Shown: positions 16,107 through 25,738 of the stretch, piece after piece
Position numbering within the stretch: position 1 is the stretch's first letter
How the letters are laid out: the number at the start of each line of letters is the position of its first letter
Origin: JAZLJD01 sp045617725
GTDB lineage: Bacteria > Bacillota > Clostridia > Lachnospirales > Lachnospiraceae
Length of the DNA: 39,881 nucleotides
NCBI GenBank assembly: GCA_045617725.1
Contig: JAZLJD010000027.1
Span: 1 to 39,881 of the forward strand
Direction of reading: 5' to 3'
Notes under the pieces: generated by a model
Told to the model about the DNA's origin: nothing
The model's database searches: none
What the model saw: the letters and a program-made list of their open reading frames with translations, nothing else
Position numbers and translations under genes: made by a program

Positions 16107-17015
16107 ATGACGAAAAAAACCAAAGTAGGACAAAAGTATACAAGCAATAAAGCCGGCTACGCATTCGTTTTTCCGTATGCACTGCTCTTTGTGGTGTTCA
16201 TTTTGGCACCGGTTATTATGGCTGTGCTTCTTTCCTTTACAAACTTCAATGCGATTGAGAGCCCGCGTTTCGTCGGCTTTCTGAACTACATCAACCTGAT
16301 TACCGGAGATGACGTATTTATGAAGTTCGTACTTCCGAACACCGTAAAATACGCACTCATCGTCGGTGTCGGCGGTTACGTTCTGGCCTTCCTTCTGGCA
16401 TACGGACTTGCGAACCTGACGAAGGGACCGCGAACCATCTTCGCGTTAATCCTGTATTCGCCCAGTATGACAACCGGTGTTGCCATGAGCGTACTCTGGA
16501 AGATCCTGTTCACCGGCGATCAGACCGGTTATTTGAACAGCTGGCTCATGGATATCGGAGTCATTAATGAACCGATTGTCTGGCTTACCAATACGAATTA
16601 TCTGCTACCCATCGTCATCATCATCGGACTTTGGAGCAGCATGGGTGTCGGCTTCTTATCCATCCTGGCAGGTCTTCTGAATGTAGATGAATCCCTTTAC
16701 GAAGCGGCAGCCATCGACGGTGTTAAGAATCGTTTCCAGGAAATGATTTATGTAACGATTCCCAGCATGAAGCCGCAGATGCTCTTTGCGGCGGTTATGC
16801 AGATTGTAGGAGCATTCCAAAACGGTATGATTGCTACACTGCTCGCGGGCAACCCGACTCCGGGTTATTCGGCACAGCTCATCGTAAACCACATCGAGGA
16901 TTACGGTTTCATCCGATACGAGATGGGTTATGCGGCAGCAGTATCCGTAGTGTTACTCATAATTGTTCAGATTTTCTCGGCAGTTTCCAACAGACTGTTT
17001 GGTGAAAGAGACTAA
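16107..17015 (+). CDS. ABC sugar transporter permease, MalF/UgpA type
   Basis: 302 residues with six hydrophobic segments and the ATPase-contact EAA loop EAAAIDGVKNRFQEMIYVTI. It is the first of a permease pair placed 13 bases after the oversized binding protein, consistent with a carbohydrate uptake 1 (CUT1) importer. No ATPase gene occurs anywhere in the window; in Firmicutes such importers often share a MsmK/MsiK-type ATPase encoded elsewhere. Substrate is inferred to be arabino-oligosaccharide. Confidence 0.92.
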   Translation: MTKKTKVGQKYTSNKAGYAFVFPYALLFVVFILAPVIMAVLLSFTNFNAIESPRFVGFLNYINLITGDDVFMKFVLPNTVKYALIVGVGGYVLAFLLAYGLANLTKGPRTIFALILYSPSMTTGVAMSVLWKILFTGDQTGYLNSWLMDIGVINEPIVWLTNTNYLLPIVIIIGLWSSMGVGFLSILAGLLNVDESLYEAAAIDGVKNRFQEMIYVTIPSMKPQMLFAAVMQIVGAFQNGMIATLLAGNPTPGYSAQLIVNHIEDYGFIRYEMGYAAAVSVVLLIIVQIFSAVSNRLFGERD

Positions 17016-17030
17016 GGAAGGAGAAGAAAG

Positions 17031-17909
17031 ATGGCAGCTTATAAAGGTCGCAGAATGAATCCCGACGGATTCGGAAAAGATCAGATTAAGATTTATCTTC
17101 TGGTTCTTCCCATGGTTCTCCTGTGCGGTTTACCGATTGTATTTATTATTTTCCATGCTTTTAAGCCGATGGAAGAGCTCTTTGCTTTCCCTCCGAAGTT
17201 CATTACCGTGCATCCTACGCTGGACAATTTCGCAAAGCTCATAAAGGCATCCCGTTCCGGAAGTATTCCGCTCAGTAAATACGTTTTCAACAGTTTGGTG
17301 ATTACGCTGGTCGTAGTACTCGGATCACTCCTTATTTCCACCATGGCAGCCTACGCTTTGTCCAAGATGAAATTTAAGGGCGCCAAAACAATGATGCAGA
17401 TTAACCAGATTGCCCTCATGTTCGTGTCCGTAGCGGTTATGATTCCCCGCTACCTCGTAGTAAACAAGCTCGGACTGATTGACAGCTATCTGGCACAGAT
17501 ACTTCCGTTAATGGCTCTTCCTGTAGGCCTGTTCCTGATAAAGCAGTTCGTCGACCAGGTGCCGGATTCCCTGATAGAAGCGGCATACATGGACGGTGCC
17601 AGCGAGTGGGCGATTTACCGAAAGGTCATCATTCCGCTTATAAAGCCGGCTATTGCAACGGCGGCTATCCTGGTATTCCAGCAGGTATGGACCAATTTGG
17701 AAGCTTCCAATTACTACGTAAATGACGATTCGATTAAAACGCTTGCGTTTTATATGAATACACTTACCAGTACCTCCACAACCAACACGGTTGCCGGTCA
17801 AGGTATGGCGGCAGCAGCATCCTTAATCATGTTCCTGCCCAACCTGATTTTATTCTGTATCTTACAGAACAACGTTATGAACACGATGGCACATTCGGGT
17901 ATCAAGTAA
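17031..17909 (+). CDS. ABC sugar transporter permease, MalG/UgpE type
   Basis: 292 residues, six predicted membrane helices, EAA loop EAAYMDGASEWAIYRKVIIP. The start has AAGGAG upstream. It partners the preceding permease. The C-terminus ends NNVMNTMAHSGIK; MalG-type proteins typically end in such a short G-(I/A)-K tail. Confidence 0.92.
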   Translation: MAAYKGRRMNPDGFGKDQIKIYLLVLPMVLLCGLPIVFIIFHAFKPMEELFAFPPKFITVHPTLDNFAKLIKASRSGSIPLSKYVFNSLVITLVVVLGSLLISTMAAYALSKMKFKGAKTMMQINQIALMFVSVAVMIPRYLVVNKLGLIDSYLAQILPLMALPVGLFLIKQFVDQVPDSLIEAAYMDGASEWAIYRKVIIPLIKPAIATAAILVFQQVWTNLEASNYYVNDDSIKTLAFYMNTLTSTSTTNTVAGQGMAAAASLIMFLPNLILFCILQNNVMNTMAHSGIK

Positions 17910-17924
17910 CAGAGAGGTAATACT

Positions 17925-19979
17925 GTGAAAAGTAAATTTGCAAAATTAATTAATAAAGTGGTGCCTCTTTTGCTTGTGGCAATGGCTGTAATCCTGTGTC
18001 CTCTGGAAACTCTGGCGGATGCACCTTACAGAACCTACACCCTGGACGGTTACGGTTCGGTAACGGAAACGCAGACTGCGTATCTGCCCTACAGAACCAT
18101 TACCCAGATTGGGGAAGAGGCTCTGGTAGAACCCACGGATTTCACTTTGTTCGATGACGGAACGATGTATATCCTGGACAGCGGAAACAAACGGGTTGTT
18201 GTTTCCGATGCAGAGTACGGTCTTGTTAAAACCTTTGGCGAAGGCATTTTGGTGGATCCGAAAGGCATTTATGTAACGGAGGCCAAAGAGACATACGTAG
18301 CAGACAAGGGCGCCAAGAGCATCTTTGTTTTTGGCGAAGACGGAACCCTAATTAACACTTACACAAAGCCCAAGGAAGCCATGTACGGCGAAGCCCTGGA
18401 TTTCCTCCCGCTTAAGATTATCGTAAACGGTTCCGGAACCATGTATGTAATCTGTGAATCCAATACGAACGGTATGGTGGAAATCAGCCCGGTAGAAGGA
18501 GGAACCTTCCTCGGATACTTCGGTACCAACGCAACGAGCGCCAATCTTTGGACCATCATCTGGCGTGCGATTCTGACCGATGCACAGAGAGCCAAGATGC
18601 AGGCCAATATCCCGGCAACCCCGGATAACATGGCAATTGACGAAAAAGGTGTGATTTACACCATCACCCGTGGCGAGCATGCGGACACCTTAAAACGTCT
18701 CAACATCGCCGGCGTCAACATGTTAAATACGACAGATTACCCCGATGTACCCGCGGCAGTGGCCGTAGGTAACCATGATAACTCCTTCGTAGCTACCCAG
18801 ACCGGTTTCATCTATGAATACAACAATGAAGGCGACCTGCTCTTCATGTTCGGCGGTAGCGACGACGGCAAGCAGCGAATCGGTCTTTCTACCAAAATCG
18901 AAGCCATTCAGGTGGGAAGTGACGACAAGCTTTACGTCCTGGATTCCGACAAGGCACAGATTCAGATTTTTGAGCCGACCGAGTTCACCGATTACCTGCA
19001 CAACGCCCTTTACCTTTTTTCAAAAGGTCGTTACGAGGAGAGTAAAGAACCCCTTGCAAGAATCCTTGAGATGAACAACCTCTTTACCTACGCCAATATG
19101 GCAATGGGAAAGGCTCTTTATAAGGAAGAAGATTACGAGGCGGCCCTGGAATATGCACAGCTGTCCAAAGACCGTGAACTGTATTCCGATTCCTACTGGG
19201 AAATCCGAAATGTCTGGCTGAAGCAGAACCTGACCACCATAGCACTCGTTGCCATCGGTATTTTCCTTGCCTGCCTCATCATTCGGTTCCTTGACAAAAA
19301 GAAACGTATCCTTACACCGCTTCGAACACTTATAGCACGTGTGAAAGAGAAGAAGCTCGTGAAGGAACTGAATTACATGTTTTATTTCATGAAGCATCCC
19401 GTTGACGGTTGCTATGGAATAAAGCGTGAAGGAAAAGTATCCTTGCTCAGCACGAACATTCTTCTCCTTATCATTACCGTGTTCTACATCATCAACAAAT
19501 ACTTCTGCGGTTTCCTCACAAAGACCGTCAAGGAAGGACAGTTTGATGTACTGTCGGATATCGGAATGATTGCGGTTTTACTGGTGCTTGTCATCGGATG
19601 TAACTACCTGATGTGCACCATCAATGACGGTGAGGGAAGGCTTAAGGAAATCTACAGTTCCCTGGTATACAGCTTTGGTCCTTTCATTACGCTGATGCCG
19701 TTCATTTTTGCTCTGTCCCATGTGGTAAGCAACAACGAAATCTTCTTTGTTTCCTTCGGAAGATTCTGCATGGTTGTATGGATTGCGGTCCTTGTATTCA
19801 TTGCAGTGAAGGAGATTAACAACTACACAATCAAAGAAACGGTAAAGATCATTCTTCTGACCGCATTTACCATTTTGATTGTTTGCCTTCTTGCATTTAT
19901 TATTTACGTTTTATGGTCTCAGGTATTTGACTTTATCCAGTCCATATGCGGAGAGGTGGTGTACAGAATTGGTTCATAA
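17925..19979 (+). CDS. NHL-repeat/TPR/Yip1 membrane protein of sugar operon
   Basis: 684 residues. A signal peptide (cleavage near LADAP) leads to an extracellular NHL-type beta-propeller (about 35-360, repeated strands such as TMYILDSGNKRVVV and KLYVLDSDKAQIQIF). Two TPR-like helical pairs follow (about 365-430). A transmembrane helix comes near 440-460, and then a Yip1-like domain with four to five more helices. It starts at GTG 17925 with GAGAGG upstream and overlaps the DUF5696 gene. Such genes are regularly found between permease pairs in Lachnospiraceae sugar operons, but their role is unknown. A membrane platform that holds or senses the binding protein is a reasonable guess. Confidence 0.75.
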   Translation: MKSKFAKLINKVVPLLLVAMAVILCPLETLADAPYRTYTLDGYGSVTETQTAYLPYRTITQIGEEALVEPTDFTLFDDGTMYILDSGNKRVVVSDAEYGLVKTFGEGILVDPKGIYVTEAKETYVADKGAKSIFVFGEDGTLINTYTKPKEAMYGEALDFLPLKIIVNGSGTMYVICESNTNGMVEISPVEGGTFLGYFGTNATSANLWTIIWRAILTDAQRAKMQANIPATPDNMAIDEKGVIYTITRGEHADTLKRLNIAGVNMLNTTDYPDVPAAVAVGNHDNSFVATQTGFIYEYNNEGDLLFMFGGSDDGKQRIGLSTKIEAIQVGSDDKLYVLDSDKAQIQIFEPTEFTDYLHNALYLFSKGRYEESKEPLARILEMNNLFTYANMAMGKALYKEEDYEAALEYAQLSKDRELYSDSYWEIRNVWLKQNLTTIALVAIGIFLACLIIRFLDKKKRILTPLRTLIARVKEKKLVKELNYMFYFMKHPVDGCYGIKREGKVSLLSTNILLLIITVFYIINKYFCGFLTKTVKEGQFDVLSDIGMIAVLLVLVIGCNYLMCTINDGEGRLKEIYSSLVYSFGPFITLMPFIFALSHVVSNNEIFFVSFGRFCMVVWIAVLVFIAVKEINNYTIKETVKIILLTAFTILIVCLLAFIIYVLWSQVFDFIQSICGEVVYRIGS

Positions 19980-22161
19980 CAAATTTTTGAAAAGAGTGAT
20001 GACAATCCTGTTAGCCGGAGCGCTTGCGTTTACTTCGTTTTTGGCAACCAAGGCGCAGCCCGTATATGCTGCGGAGCCAAAAACAATTAACGACTGCACC
20101 TATGTTACGGAGAACTCCGATTACAGACTGTATGTCAGAGAAAGCGACCTGGCGTTGGTAATCGAAGACAAAAAGACAGGTTCGTACATGACATCCGCCA
20201 TGGAATATGATGACGGAATGAACAACAAGACCTGGATAGGCGCCATGAATTCCGCAGTGGTTATTACCATGATTAACGGAAACGACGACACGAAACAGGC
20301 AGATCTTATTAACGACAATGTAAAGAAAACCGTTAAGTACACAGAGGACGGTTTTGAAGCAACCCTGTACTGGACCAAATACCAGTTCGGACTCACCTTA
20401 CAGGTAAGCCTGACGGACGAGGGCTTAAAAGCATTCGTTCCGGACGATTCCATTAAGGAAGACGGCACGAAATTCTACTTTGGAACCATTTCCTTATATC
20501 CTTACATGGGAAGTTCTTACATGGATGAGAAAGACGGATACATGCTTGTTCCCGACGGAAACGGCGCACTGATCTACTTAAATGATAAGGAAGGCCGTTT
20601 TAAGAGCGGTTTCTCCGGAATGATTTACGGCGGTGATGTGGGATTCGTTGAGTCGAATGTACAGACCCTTTTAAAGGATAAATACAACACCATCGAAGAT
20701 TCCGAGCAGATTATCGCTCCCATTTACGGAATCGCTCATACGGATGACGAGATCGCGATGCTCGCGATTGTGGAAGACGGTGCGGCGAGAGCGAATATCG
20801 AGTGCGTACCGAACGGTGCAAGTGTAGATTACAACAGAGCGTATGCGAAGTTCACACTTCGCAAGACCTATACACAGCCGACCAGTAATAACTCCACGGC
20901 AGGTTCCCTGCATATCTTCGAATCGGAGAGAAGTCATTCCGATTTGGGCGTACGGTTCCTCTTTCTGTCAGGGGATGAGGCCGATTACACCGGCATGGCA
21001 ACCGCCTACAGAGAGTACCTCATAAAGAGGGGCGAGCTTACAAAGCTTTCTACCGACTTTAAGAGCCGCATCGATTTTTTAGGCACCGAGCGTGAAAGCT
21101 GGGTGCTTGGAACGAAAAGCGTAGTCATGACCACGACGGAGGATATCTCCGAAATTTATGACGATCTTTCCGCAAACGGTGTGGACGATATCCTTTCCGT
21201 ATACAAGGGATGGCAGAAGCGGGGCGTTTACAACCTTCCGATTTCTTCCTATAAAGCGGATTCGCAGATCGGCGGAACGAAGAAGCTGACCGAGCTGATT
21301 CAGAACTACGGAGCACAGGGTAAGCAGATTTACCTTTACAATGACGCACTGCACATCAATCCGAGTGAGCAGAATGCAACCTTCAATGTTGTGAAGCAGA
21401 TTAACAAGCGTCGTTATGAAGAGACAACCTACAAGGATGTCTACACGAAGATGCTGTACCTGATTCCCCAAAGAACGCAGAACTTAATCGATAAGTTCGT
21501 GAACAAGTACGTTAAGAAGGGTGTTGACACCCTGGCTGTTGCGGGCATTTCGAACACCCTGTTCAGCTACAACTACAGCGGTTCGAACTATACGAGATAC
21601 GATACACAGAAGGCTTACGAAGAGACCGTTGGTAAGGTCTCCGAGCAGACGGAACTGATTTTGGAACAGCCTTTCGCCTACCTTTGGTCGAAGACCGGCG
21701 CATTCCTCGATATGCCGCTCTACTCCTCCAATTACATCTTCGAGGACGAAACGGTGCCGTTCCTTTCCATCGTACTGAAGGGTACCATGCCGGTATATTC
21801 CGAGTATGTCAATTTCGAGGCCAATAAGAAAGAGTTCTTCCTTAAGCTGGTTGAGACCGGAACCAATCCTTCCTTCCTCATCACAAAGGAAAGCTCCGCG
21901 AAACTGTTGTACACAAATTCCTGCGATATCTACAGCTCCGAATATGATTCTTATCGCAACACCATCTTAAGCTACGACAAAGAGCTTAAGGCCATCCATG
22001 AGAAGATAGGGGATTCCGTCATCACGGACCATCGCATCCTTAAGAATGGCGCACGAGTTGTAACCTATTCAAACGGAACAAGAATTTATCTTAATTATGG
22101 CGAGGCTCCCGTCACCGTAGAGGGAGTTACCGTAGCAGCAATGTCCTACGAGGTAAAGTAG
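19969..22161 (+). CDS. DUF5696 secreted protein of sugar operon
   Basis: About 730 residues. I place the start at TTG 19969 because AGGTGG lies 9 bases upstream and the peptide then begins with a good signal sequence (VHNKFLKRVMTILLAG, cleavage near VYAAEP). It overlaps the preceding stop by 11 bases. The N-terminal half is beta-rich, like the sandwich of sugar-active enzymes. The C-terminal half (about 340-620) looks like a TIM barrel, with strands such as GVDTLAVAGI and TGAFLDMPLY. DUF5696 has no proven activity; a surface glycoside hydrolase related to barrel enzymes is possible but catalytic residues cannot be named. Confidence 0.75.
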   Translation: MVHNKFLKRVMTILLAGALAFTSFLATKAQPVYAAEPKTINDCTYVTENSDYRLYVRESDLALVIEDKKTGSYMTSAMEYDDGMNNKTWIGAMNSAVVITMINGNDDTKQADLINDNVKKTVKYTEDGFEATLYWTKYQFGLTLQVSLTDEGLKAFVPDDSIKEDGTKFYFGTISLYPYMGSSYMDEKDGYMLVPDGNGALIYLNDKEGRFKSGFSGMIYGGDVGFVESNVQTLLKDKYNTIEDSEQIIAPIYGIAHTDDEIAMLAIVEDGAARANIECVPNGASVDYNRAYAKFTLRKTYTQPTSNNSTAGSLHIFESERSHSDLGVRFLFLSGDEADYTGMATAYREYLIKRGELTKLSTDFKSRIDFLGTERESWVLGTKSVVMTTTEDISEIYDDLSANGVDDILSVYKGWQKRGVYNLPISSYKADSQIGGTKKLTELIQNYGAQGKQIYLYNDALHINPSEQNATFNVVKQINKRRYEETTYKDVYTKMLYLIPQRTQNLIDKFVNKYVKKGVDTLAVAGISNTLFSYNYSGSNYTRYDTQKAYEETVGKVSEQTELILEQPFAYLWSKTGAFLDMPLYSSNYIFEDETVPFLSIVLKGTMPVYSEYVNFEANKKEFFLKLVETGTNPSFLITKESSAKLLYTNSCDIYSSEYDSYRNTILSYDKELKAIHEKIGDSVITDHRILKNGARVVTYSNGTRIYLNYGEAPVTVEGVTVAAMSYEVK

Positions 22162-22165
22162 CTAA

Positions 22166-23212
22166 ATGAGCAAACAGAAAGAAAAGAAAAAGAAAATAAA
22201 GAGGGGTCGTCTGGAATCGAGAGAGGCAAGAGTCGGTTACCTGTTTGTCCTTCCCTGGATCATCGGAGTTCTGGCATTCCTGCTTTTCCCGTTGGGACAA
22301 TCCTTTTACTACATGTGGTATAACATCCGCATTACTCCTCTGGAGACGAAATTTATCTATGTGGGAACCGGTAACTTCACACAAATCTGGCTGGAGAATC
22401 CGGAGTTCCCGCAACAATTGGTAACATACATCTGGCAGACCATTGTTGAGGTGCCGATCATCGTTGTATTCGCGCTGATCATTGCTATGATGCTCAACGG
22501 AAAAATAAAGTGCAAAGCATTCTTCCGTTTGATTTTCTTCCTGCCTGTAATCATAGTAAGCGGTCCGGTGATGAATATGCTTGTGAGCGAAGGAGCTTCC
22601 AACATTCCTTCCATGAATACGCAGGTAATAGTAAATGTGTTAGATACTTTCCTGCCTTCTTCCATGGCAACGTCCATCGCAGCCATCTTTTCAAATATGA
22701 TTATGATTCTGTGGTATTCGGGAGTTCAGATTCTGATATTCCTTTCGGCACTGCAGAAGGTGGACCCGTCCCTGTATGAGGCAGCCAAAATGGATGGTGG
22801 TTCCGATTGGGAATGCTTCTGGAAGATTACACTTCCTACCATCAAAAACTTCATTCTCCTGAATGCGGTTTATACGATTATTTTCCTTTCCGGTAATGAG
22901 CAGAATCAGTTAATCAATATGATTAAATCGGCCATGTTCTCAGGCACAAAGGAAAAAGGTTACGGATACGCTTCCGCAATGGCCTGGATGTATTCGGTAG
23001 TCATTACACTTATTGTTCTTTTATTCTTCCTCCTTCTCGGAAACAAGAGGGATGCATATGACAGAGCAGTTAAGAAGAGATTAAGAGCACTTAAGAAGGA
23101 AGAAAGACTTTCAAAGAAACTGGAAAGGAGGGGCGAGAGAAATGTCAAAAAGCTCGAACGCAAGCGCAGAAGCAGGAAGTACCACACGTACGACGGTAGC
23201 GGAGACTATTAA
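22166..23212 (+). CDS. Second ABC sugar transporter permease, MalF type
   Basis: 348 residues. The basic N-terminus (SKQKEKKKKIKRGRLESRE) is followed by six membrane helices with EAA loop EAAKMDGGSDWECFWKITLP. An unusually long, highly charged C-terminal tail of about 45 residues (lysine and arginine rich) overlaps the next gene by 71 bases. It starts 4 bases after the DUF5696 stop. It belongs to a second CUT1 importer with the next permease and the lipoprotein at 24209. Confidence 0.9.
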   Translation: MSKQKEKKKKIKRGRLESREARVGYLFVLPWIIGVLAFLLFPLGQSFYYMWYNIRITPLETKFIYVGTGNFTQIWLENPEFPQQLVTYIWQTIVEVPIIVVFALIIAMMLNGKIKCKAFFRLIFFLPVIIVSGPVMNMLVSEGASNIPSMNTQVIVNVLDTFLPSSMATSIAAIFSNMIMILWYSGVQILIFLSALQKVDPSLYEAAKMDGGSDWECFWKITLPTIKNFILLNAVYTIIFLSGNEQNQLINMIKSAMFSGTKEKGYGYASAMAWMYSVVITLIVLLFFLLLGNKRDAYDRAVKKRLRALKKEERLSKKLERRGERNVKKLERKRRSRKYHTYDGSGDY

Positions 23213-24149
23213 GCGTAAGTTCACAAAAGAAAAGATTCATCGCTTTATTTTTGGCACGAAGGAGAAGCAGGGCTTTGGAAAGCAGTTTGTTGTTTACGCA
23301 CTGCTTATCTGCATCGGATTCGTTTACCTCTACCCGATGCTTTACATGGTCAGCACCAGCTTTATGAGCCGGGATGACCTTTTGGATACTTCCGTAAAGT
23401 GGATTCCGTCCGGCTTATATCTCAGTAATTTTATCGATGCCGGAAAATCCATGAACTACTGGAGTTCCTTCCTGAAAGGGTTTCTGATTGCGGGACTTCC
23501 CACTGTATGCAATGTCATAATCGACATGATAGTAGGTTACGGTTTTGCAAGATATAACTTTAAGGGAAAGAAACTGATGATGGGAATTTTACTTTTTTCC
23601 TACATTCTTCCTTCCCAGGTAACAATGATTCCCACCTATGTTTTGTATAACAAGATGGGCATCCAGGGAACGCTTCTGGCCTTTATCCTTCCGGCCCTGT
23701 TCGGAAACGGCCTGAACGCCCCGATTTTCATTTTGATTTTCTATCAGTTCTTTAGGCAGATTCCGAAGGTACTGATGGAAGCCGCATCGATTGACGGAGC
23801 GGGACACTTCAAAGCGTTTTTCAAAATCGCAGTTCCTTCCGCAGTCCCTGCAATTGTAACCGTTGTTCTGTTTTCCTTTGTTTGGTACTGGAATGAGTCT
23901 TACCTGACGGAGCTGTATGTACAGGGACTTTCGGCCAAGAGTATCTGGACGAACCTGGTAGTTCAGTTGAAGGGCTTTGATGCCTCATTCGAGACCAGAG
24001 CGACTGTCGGCGATACGGCAACGAGCTTAAACGAATCCGTTCGTATGGCTGCCACTACGCTCAGTATCCTGCCGCTTCTCATTATGTATCTGATTTTGCA
24101 GAAACAGTTTGTTGAGAGTATCGATCGTGCAGGTATCACAGGTGAATAA
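23142..24149 (+). CDS. Second ABC sugar transporter permease, MalG type
   Basis: 335 residues. The ATG at 23142 has a GGAGGGGCGAGAG region upstream and lies inside the tail of the previous gene in another frame, so expression is probably coupled. A polar N-terminal stretch of about 45 residues precedes the first helix. The EAA loop reads EAASIDGAGHFKAFFKIAVP and the C-terminus is DRAGITGE. Confidence 0.9.
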   Translation: MSKSSNASAEAGSTTRTTVAETIKRKFTKEKIHRFIFGTKEKQGFGKQFVVYALLICIGFVYLYPMLYMVSTSFMSRDDLLDTSVKWIPSGLYLSNFIDAGKSMNYWSSFLKGFLIAGLPTVCNVIIDMIVGYGFARYNFKGKKLMMGILLFSYILPSQVTMIPTYVLYNKMGIQGTLLAFILPALFGNGLNAPIFILIFYQFFRQIPKVLMEAASIDGAGHFKAFFKIAVPSAVPAIVTVVLFSFVWYWNESYLTELYVQGLSAKSIWTNLVVQLKGFDASFETRATVGDTATSLNESVRMAATTLSILPLLIMYLILQKQFVESIDRAGITGE

Positions 24150-24164
24150 ACAACATAATATTTG

Positions 24165-24194
24165 ATCTTAACCCTCATTGGGGAGGGTGAAGAT
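24165..24194 (+). other. Intercistronic hairpin before solute-binding lipoprotein gene
   Basis: ATCTT-A-ACCCTC pairs with GAGGGT-G-AAGAT around the loop ATTGGG, an 11-bp stem with one mismatch. There is no T-run, so it is not a terminator. Its place between permeases and the binding protein suggests a processing or stabilising hairpin that lets the binding protein be made in excess. Confidence 0.5.
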
Positions 24195-24208
24195 AGAAGG
24201 AGGCTTTT

Positions 24209-25723
24209 ATGAAAAAGACAAGATTTGTAGCCGCTATTCTTTCGGTCGTGATGGTATTATCACTGGTCGGTTGCGGCGACAGCAAACCCAAGGGTCCGTC
24301 CGGTGAAGTGGACGAGAACGGTGTGACCAAAGATGAAATCACACTGACTTACTGGCACTACGAGGATGTGACAACGGTTGAGCATCTTGCAGAGGCATTT
24401 ATGAAGAAGTACCCCAACATCACGGTCGAGTGCAAACAGATCAGTGATATGAGTACCGATCTCTCTGCAGCTGCAGCAACACCGGGTTCTTTCCCTGACG
24501 TATTCTCCGGTACTGATTCCGATACAGCACTCGCAAATGAGTACTGGCTCGATATTACCGAGTATGTTGAGAATGACCCCGATATGAACAACATGATGGA
24601 ATCCATCAAAAAGTACGGTATCGGTAAGTTTGATACCGACCGTTGGTTCGGTCTTCCTACCTGGTATCAGCCCAGTGCAATCTTCATCGATAAGAACGTT
24701 ATCGAGAAGTTGAACCTTCAGATGCCCAGAACAGACTGGACCTGGGATGAGATGCTTCAGCTCATTAAGGATGCTACCGTGGATGATCGTTCCGGCATGA
24801 AGTACTACGGACTTGGTTACTACAATCGTCTTGATTCCCTTTACGGTATTGCAGCCTGCTCTACCGCAGAAAGAGCAATCAAGGGTGAGTTCGGTTTCGA
24901 CGGTACCGACTTCGACCTTAGATATTGGGCAATCGGTGAGCAGCAGTTCGCTGATCTTAAGCTGGCAGGATATGTTGCACCTCAGCAGGATACACAGGCC
25001 ATGGAAGACTGGTCCGGTGAATGGGGAACCTGGTTTGGTTCAACCGGTCACGTAGCAGTATTCTCCGAAGGTTTCTGGTCTTATCAGGATATTTGGGGTA
25101 CCGACGGTTATCAGGAACAGTATGGTCTTGATATCGTTCCTTATGTAACTCCCAATGTAGTGGATGAGAAAGAGCACAATATCATCGCAAATATGTACAT
25201 CGGTGGTGTATCCAGTTCCTGTACTTATCCTTATGAAGCATACCTGCTTCTGAAATTCATGGGTATCGGTACCGATGGATGGAAGGCACGTCTTGATATC
25301 TACGAAGACGAAACCATCACCAATGAATCCGGCGTTGCACTTAAGCATGCCAATATGTCCGTTCCCATGACCCTCGATCAGGAGGTATGGAACCGTTACA
25401 GAGCACTCTTCCCTACCGATGAAGAGCACAAGCAGTACTGGGATGATTATTTTGCATCCATTACCCGTCCCGTTCCTTACGGATGGTACAGTATCGCAGG
25501 TTACTGGAACTTCTGTGACCAGTACTTCAACAATATCGGTATCCATGATTTAGTTGACGGCGGTGTTGCAAAAGCAGCAGATTACGCAGCTGAAGCAACA
25601 GAGCAGGCAAACTACTATCATGCAGAGGCTATGCTTTCCTACTTCGGAAAGACAGGCTACGATGTACTTTCTGATGATGACATTGCTCGTTATGAGGCAG
25701 TTGTCAATGCATTTGGTAACTAA
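24209..25723 (+). CDS. Sugar ABC transporter solute-binding lipoprotein
   Basis: 504 residues. The signal peptide ends in lipobox LVGC (Cys about 22), so it is anchored in the membrane. The family 1 binding fold starts with EITLTYWHYEDVTTVEHLAE and MKKYPNITVEC and includes FPDVFSGTDSDTALA and YIGGVSSSCTYPYEAYLLLKF. AAGGAGG lies 5 bases before the ATG. It serves the second permease pair. Codons favour GGT, GCA and GTA more than in upstream genes, as expected for strong expression. The ligand is inferred to be an arabino-oligosaccharide. Confidence 0.93.
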   Translation: MKKTRFVAAILSVVMVLSLVGCGDSKPKGPSGEVDENGVTKDEITLTYWHYEDVTTVEHLAEAFMKKYPNITVECKQISDMSTDLSAAAATPGSFPDVFSGTDSDTALANEYWLDITEYVENDPDMNNMMESIKKYGIGKFDTDRWFGLPTWYQPSAIFIDKNVIEKLNLQMPRTDWTWDEMLQLIKDATVDDRSGMKYYGLGYYNRLDSLYGIAACSTAERAIKGEFGFDGTDFDLRYWAIGEQQFADLKLAGYVAPQQDTQAMEDWSGEWGTWFGSTGHVAVFSEGFWSYQDIWGTDGYQEQYGLDIVPYVTPNVVDEKEHNIIANMYIGGVSSSCTYPYEAYLLLKFMGIGTDGWKARLDIYEDETITNESGVALKHANMSVPMTLDQEVWNRYRALFPTDEEHKQYWDDYFASITRPVPYGWYSIAGYWNFCDQYFNNIGIHDLVDGGVAKAADYAAEATEQANYYHAEAMLSYFGKTGYDVLSDDDIARYEAVVNAFGN

Positions 25724-25738
25724 TAACAGGAGGTAAAT

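Noticed and set aside
19879..19968. Extended N-terminus for the DUF5696 protein from 19879
   Set aside because: It would overlap about 100 bases of the Yip1 gene and bury the signal peptide; TTG 19969 has the better ribosome binding site.
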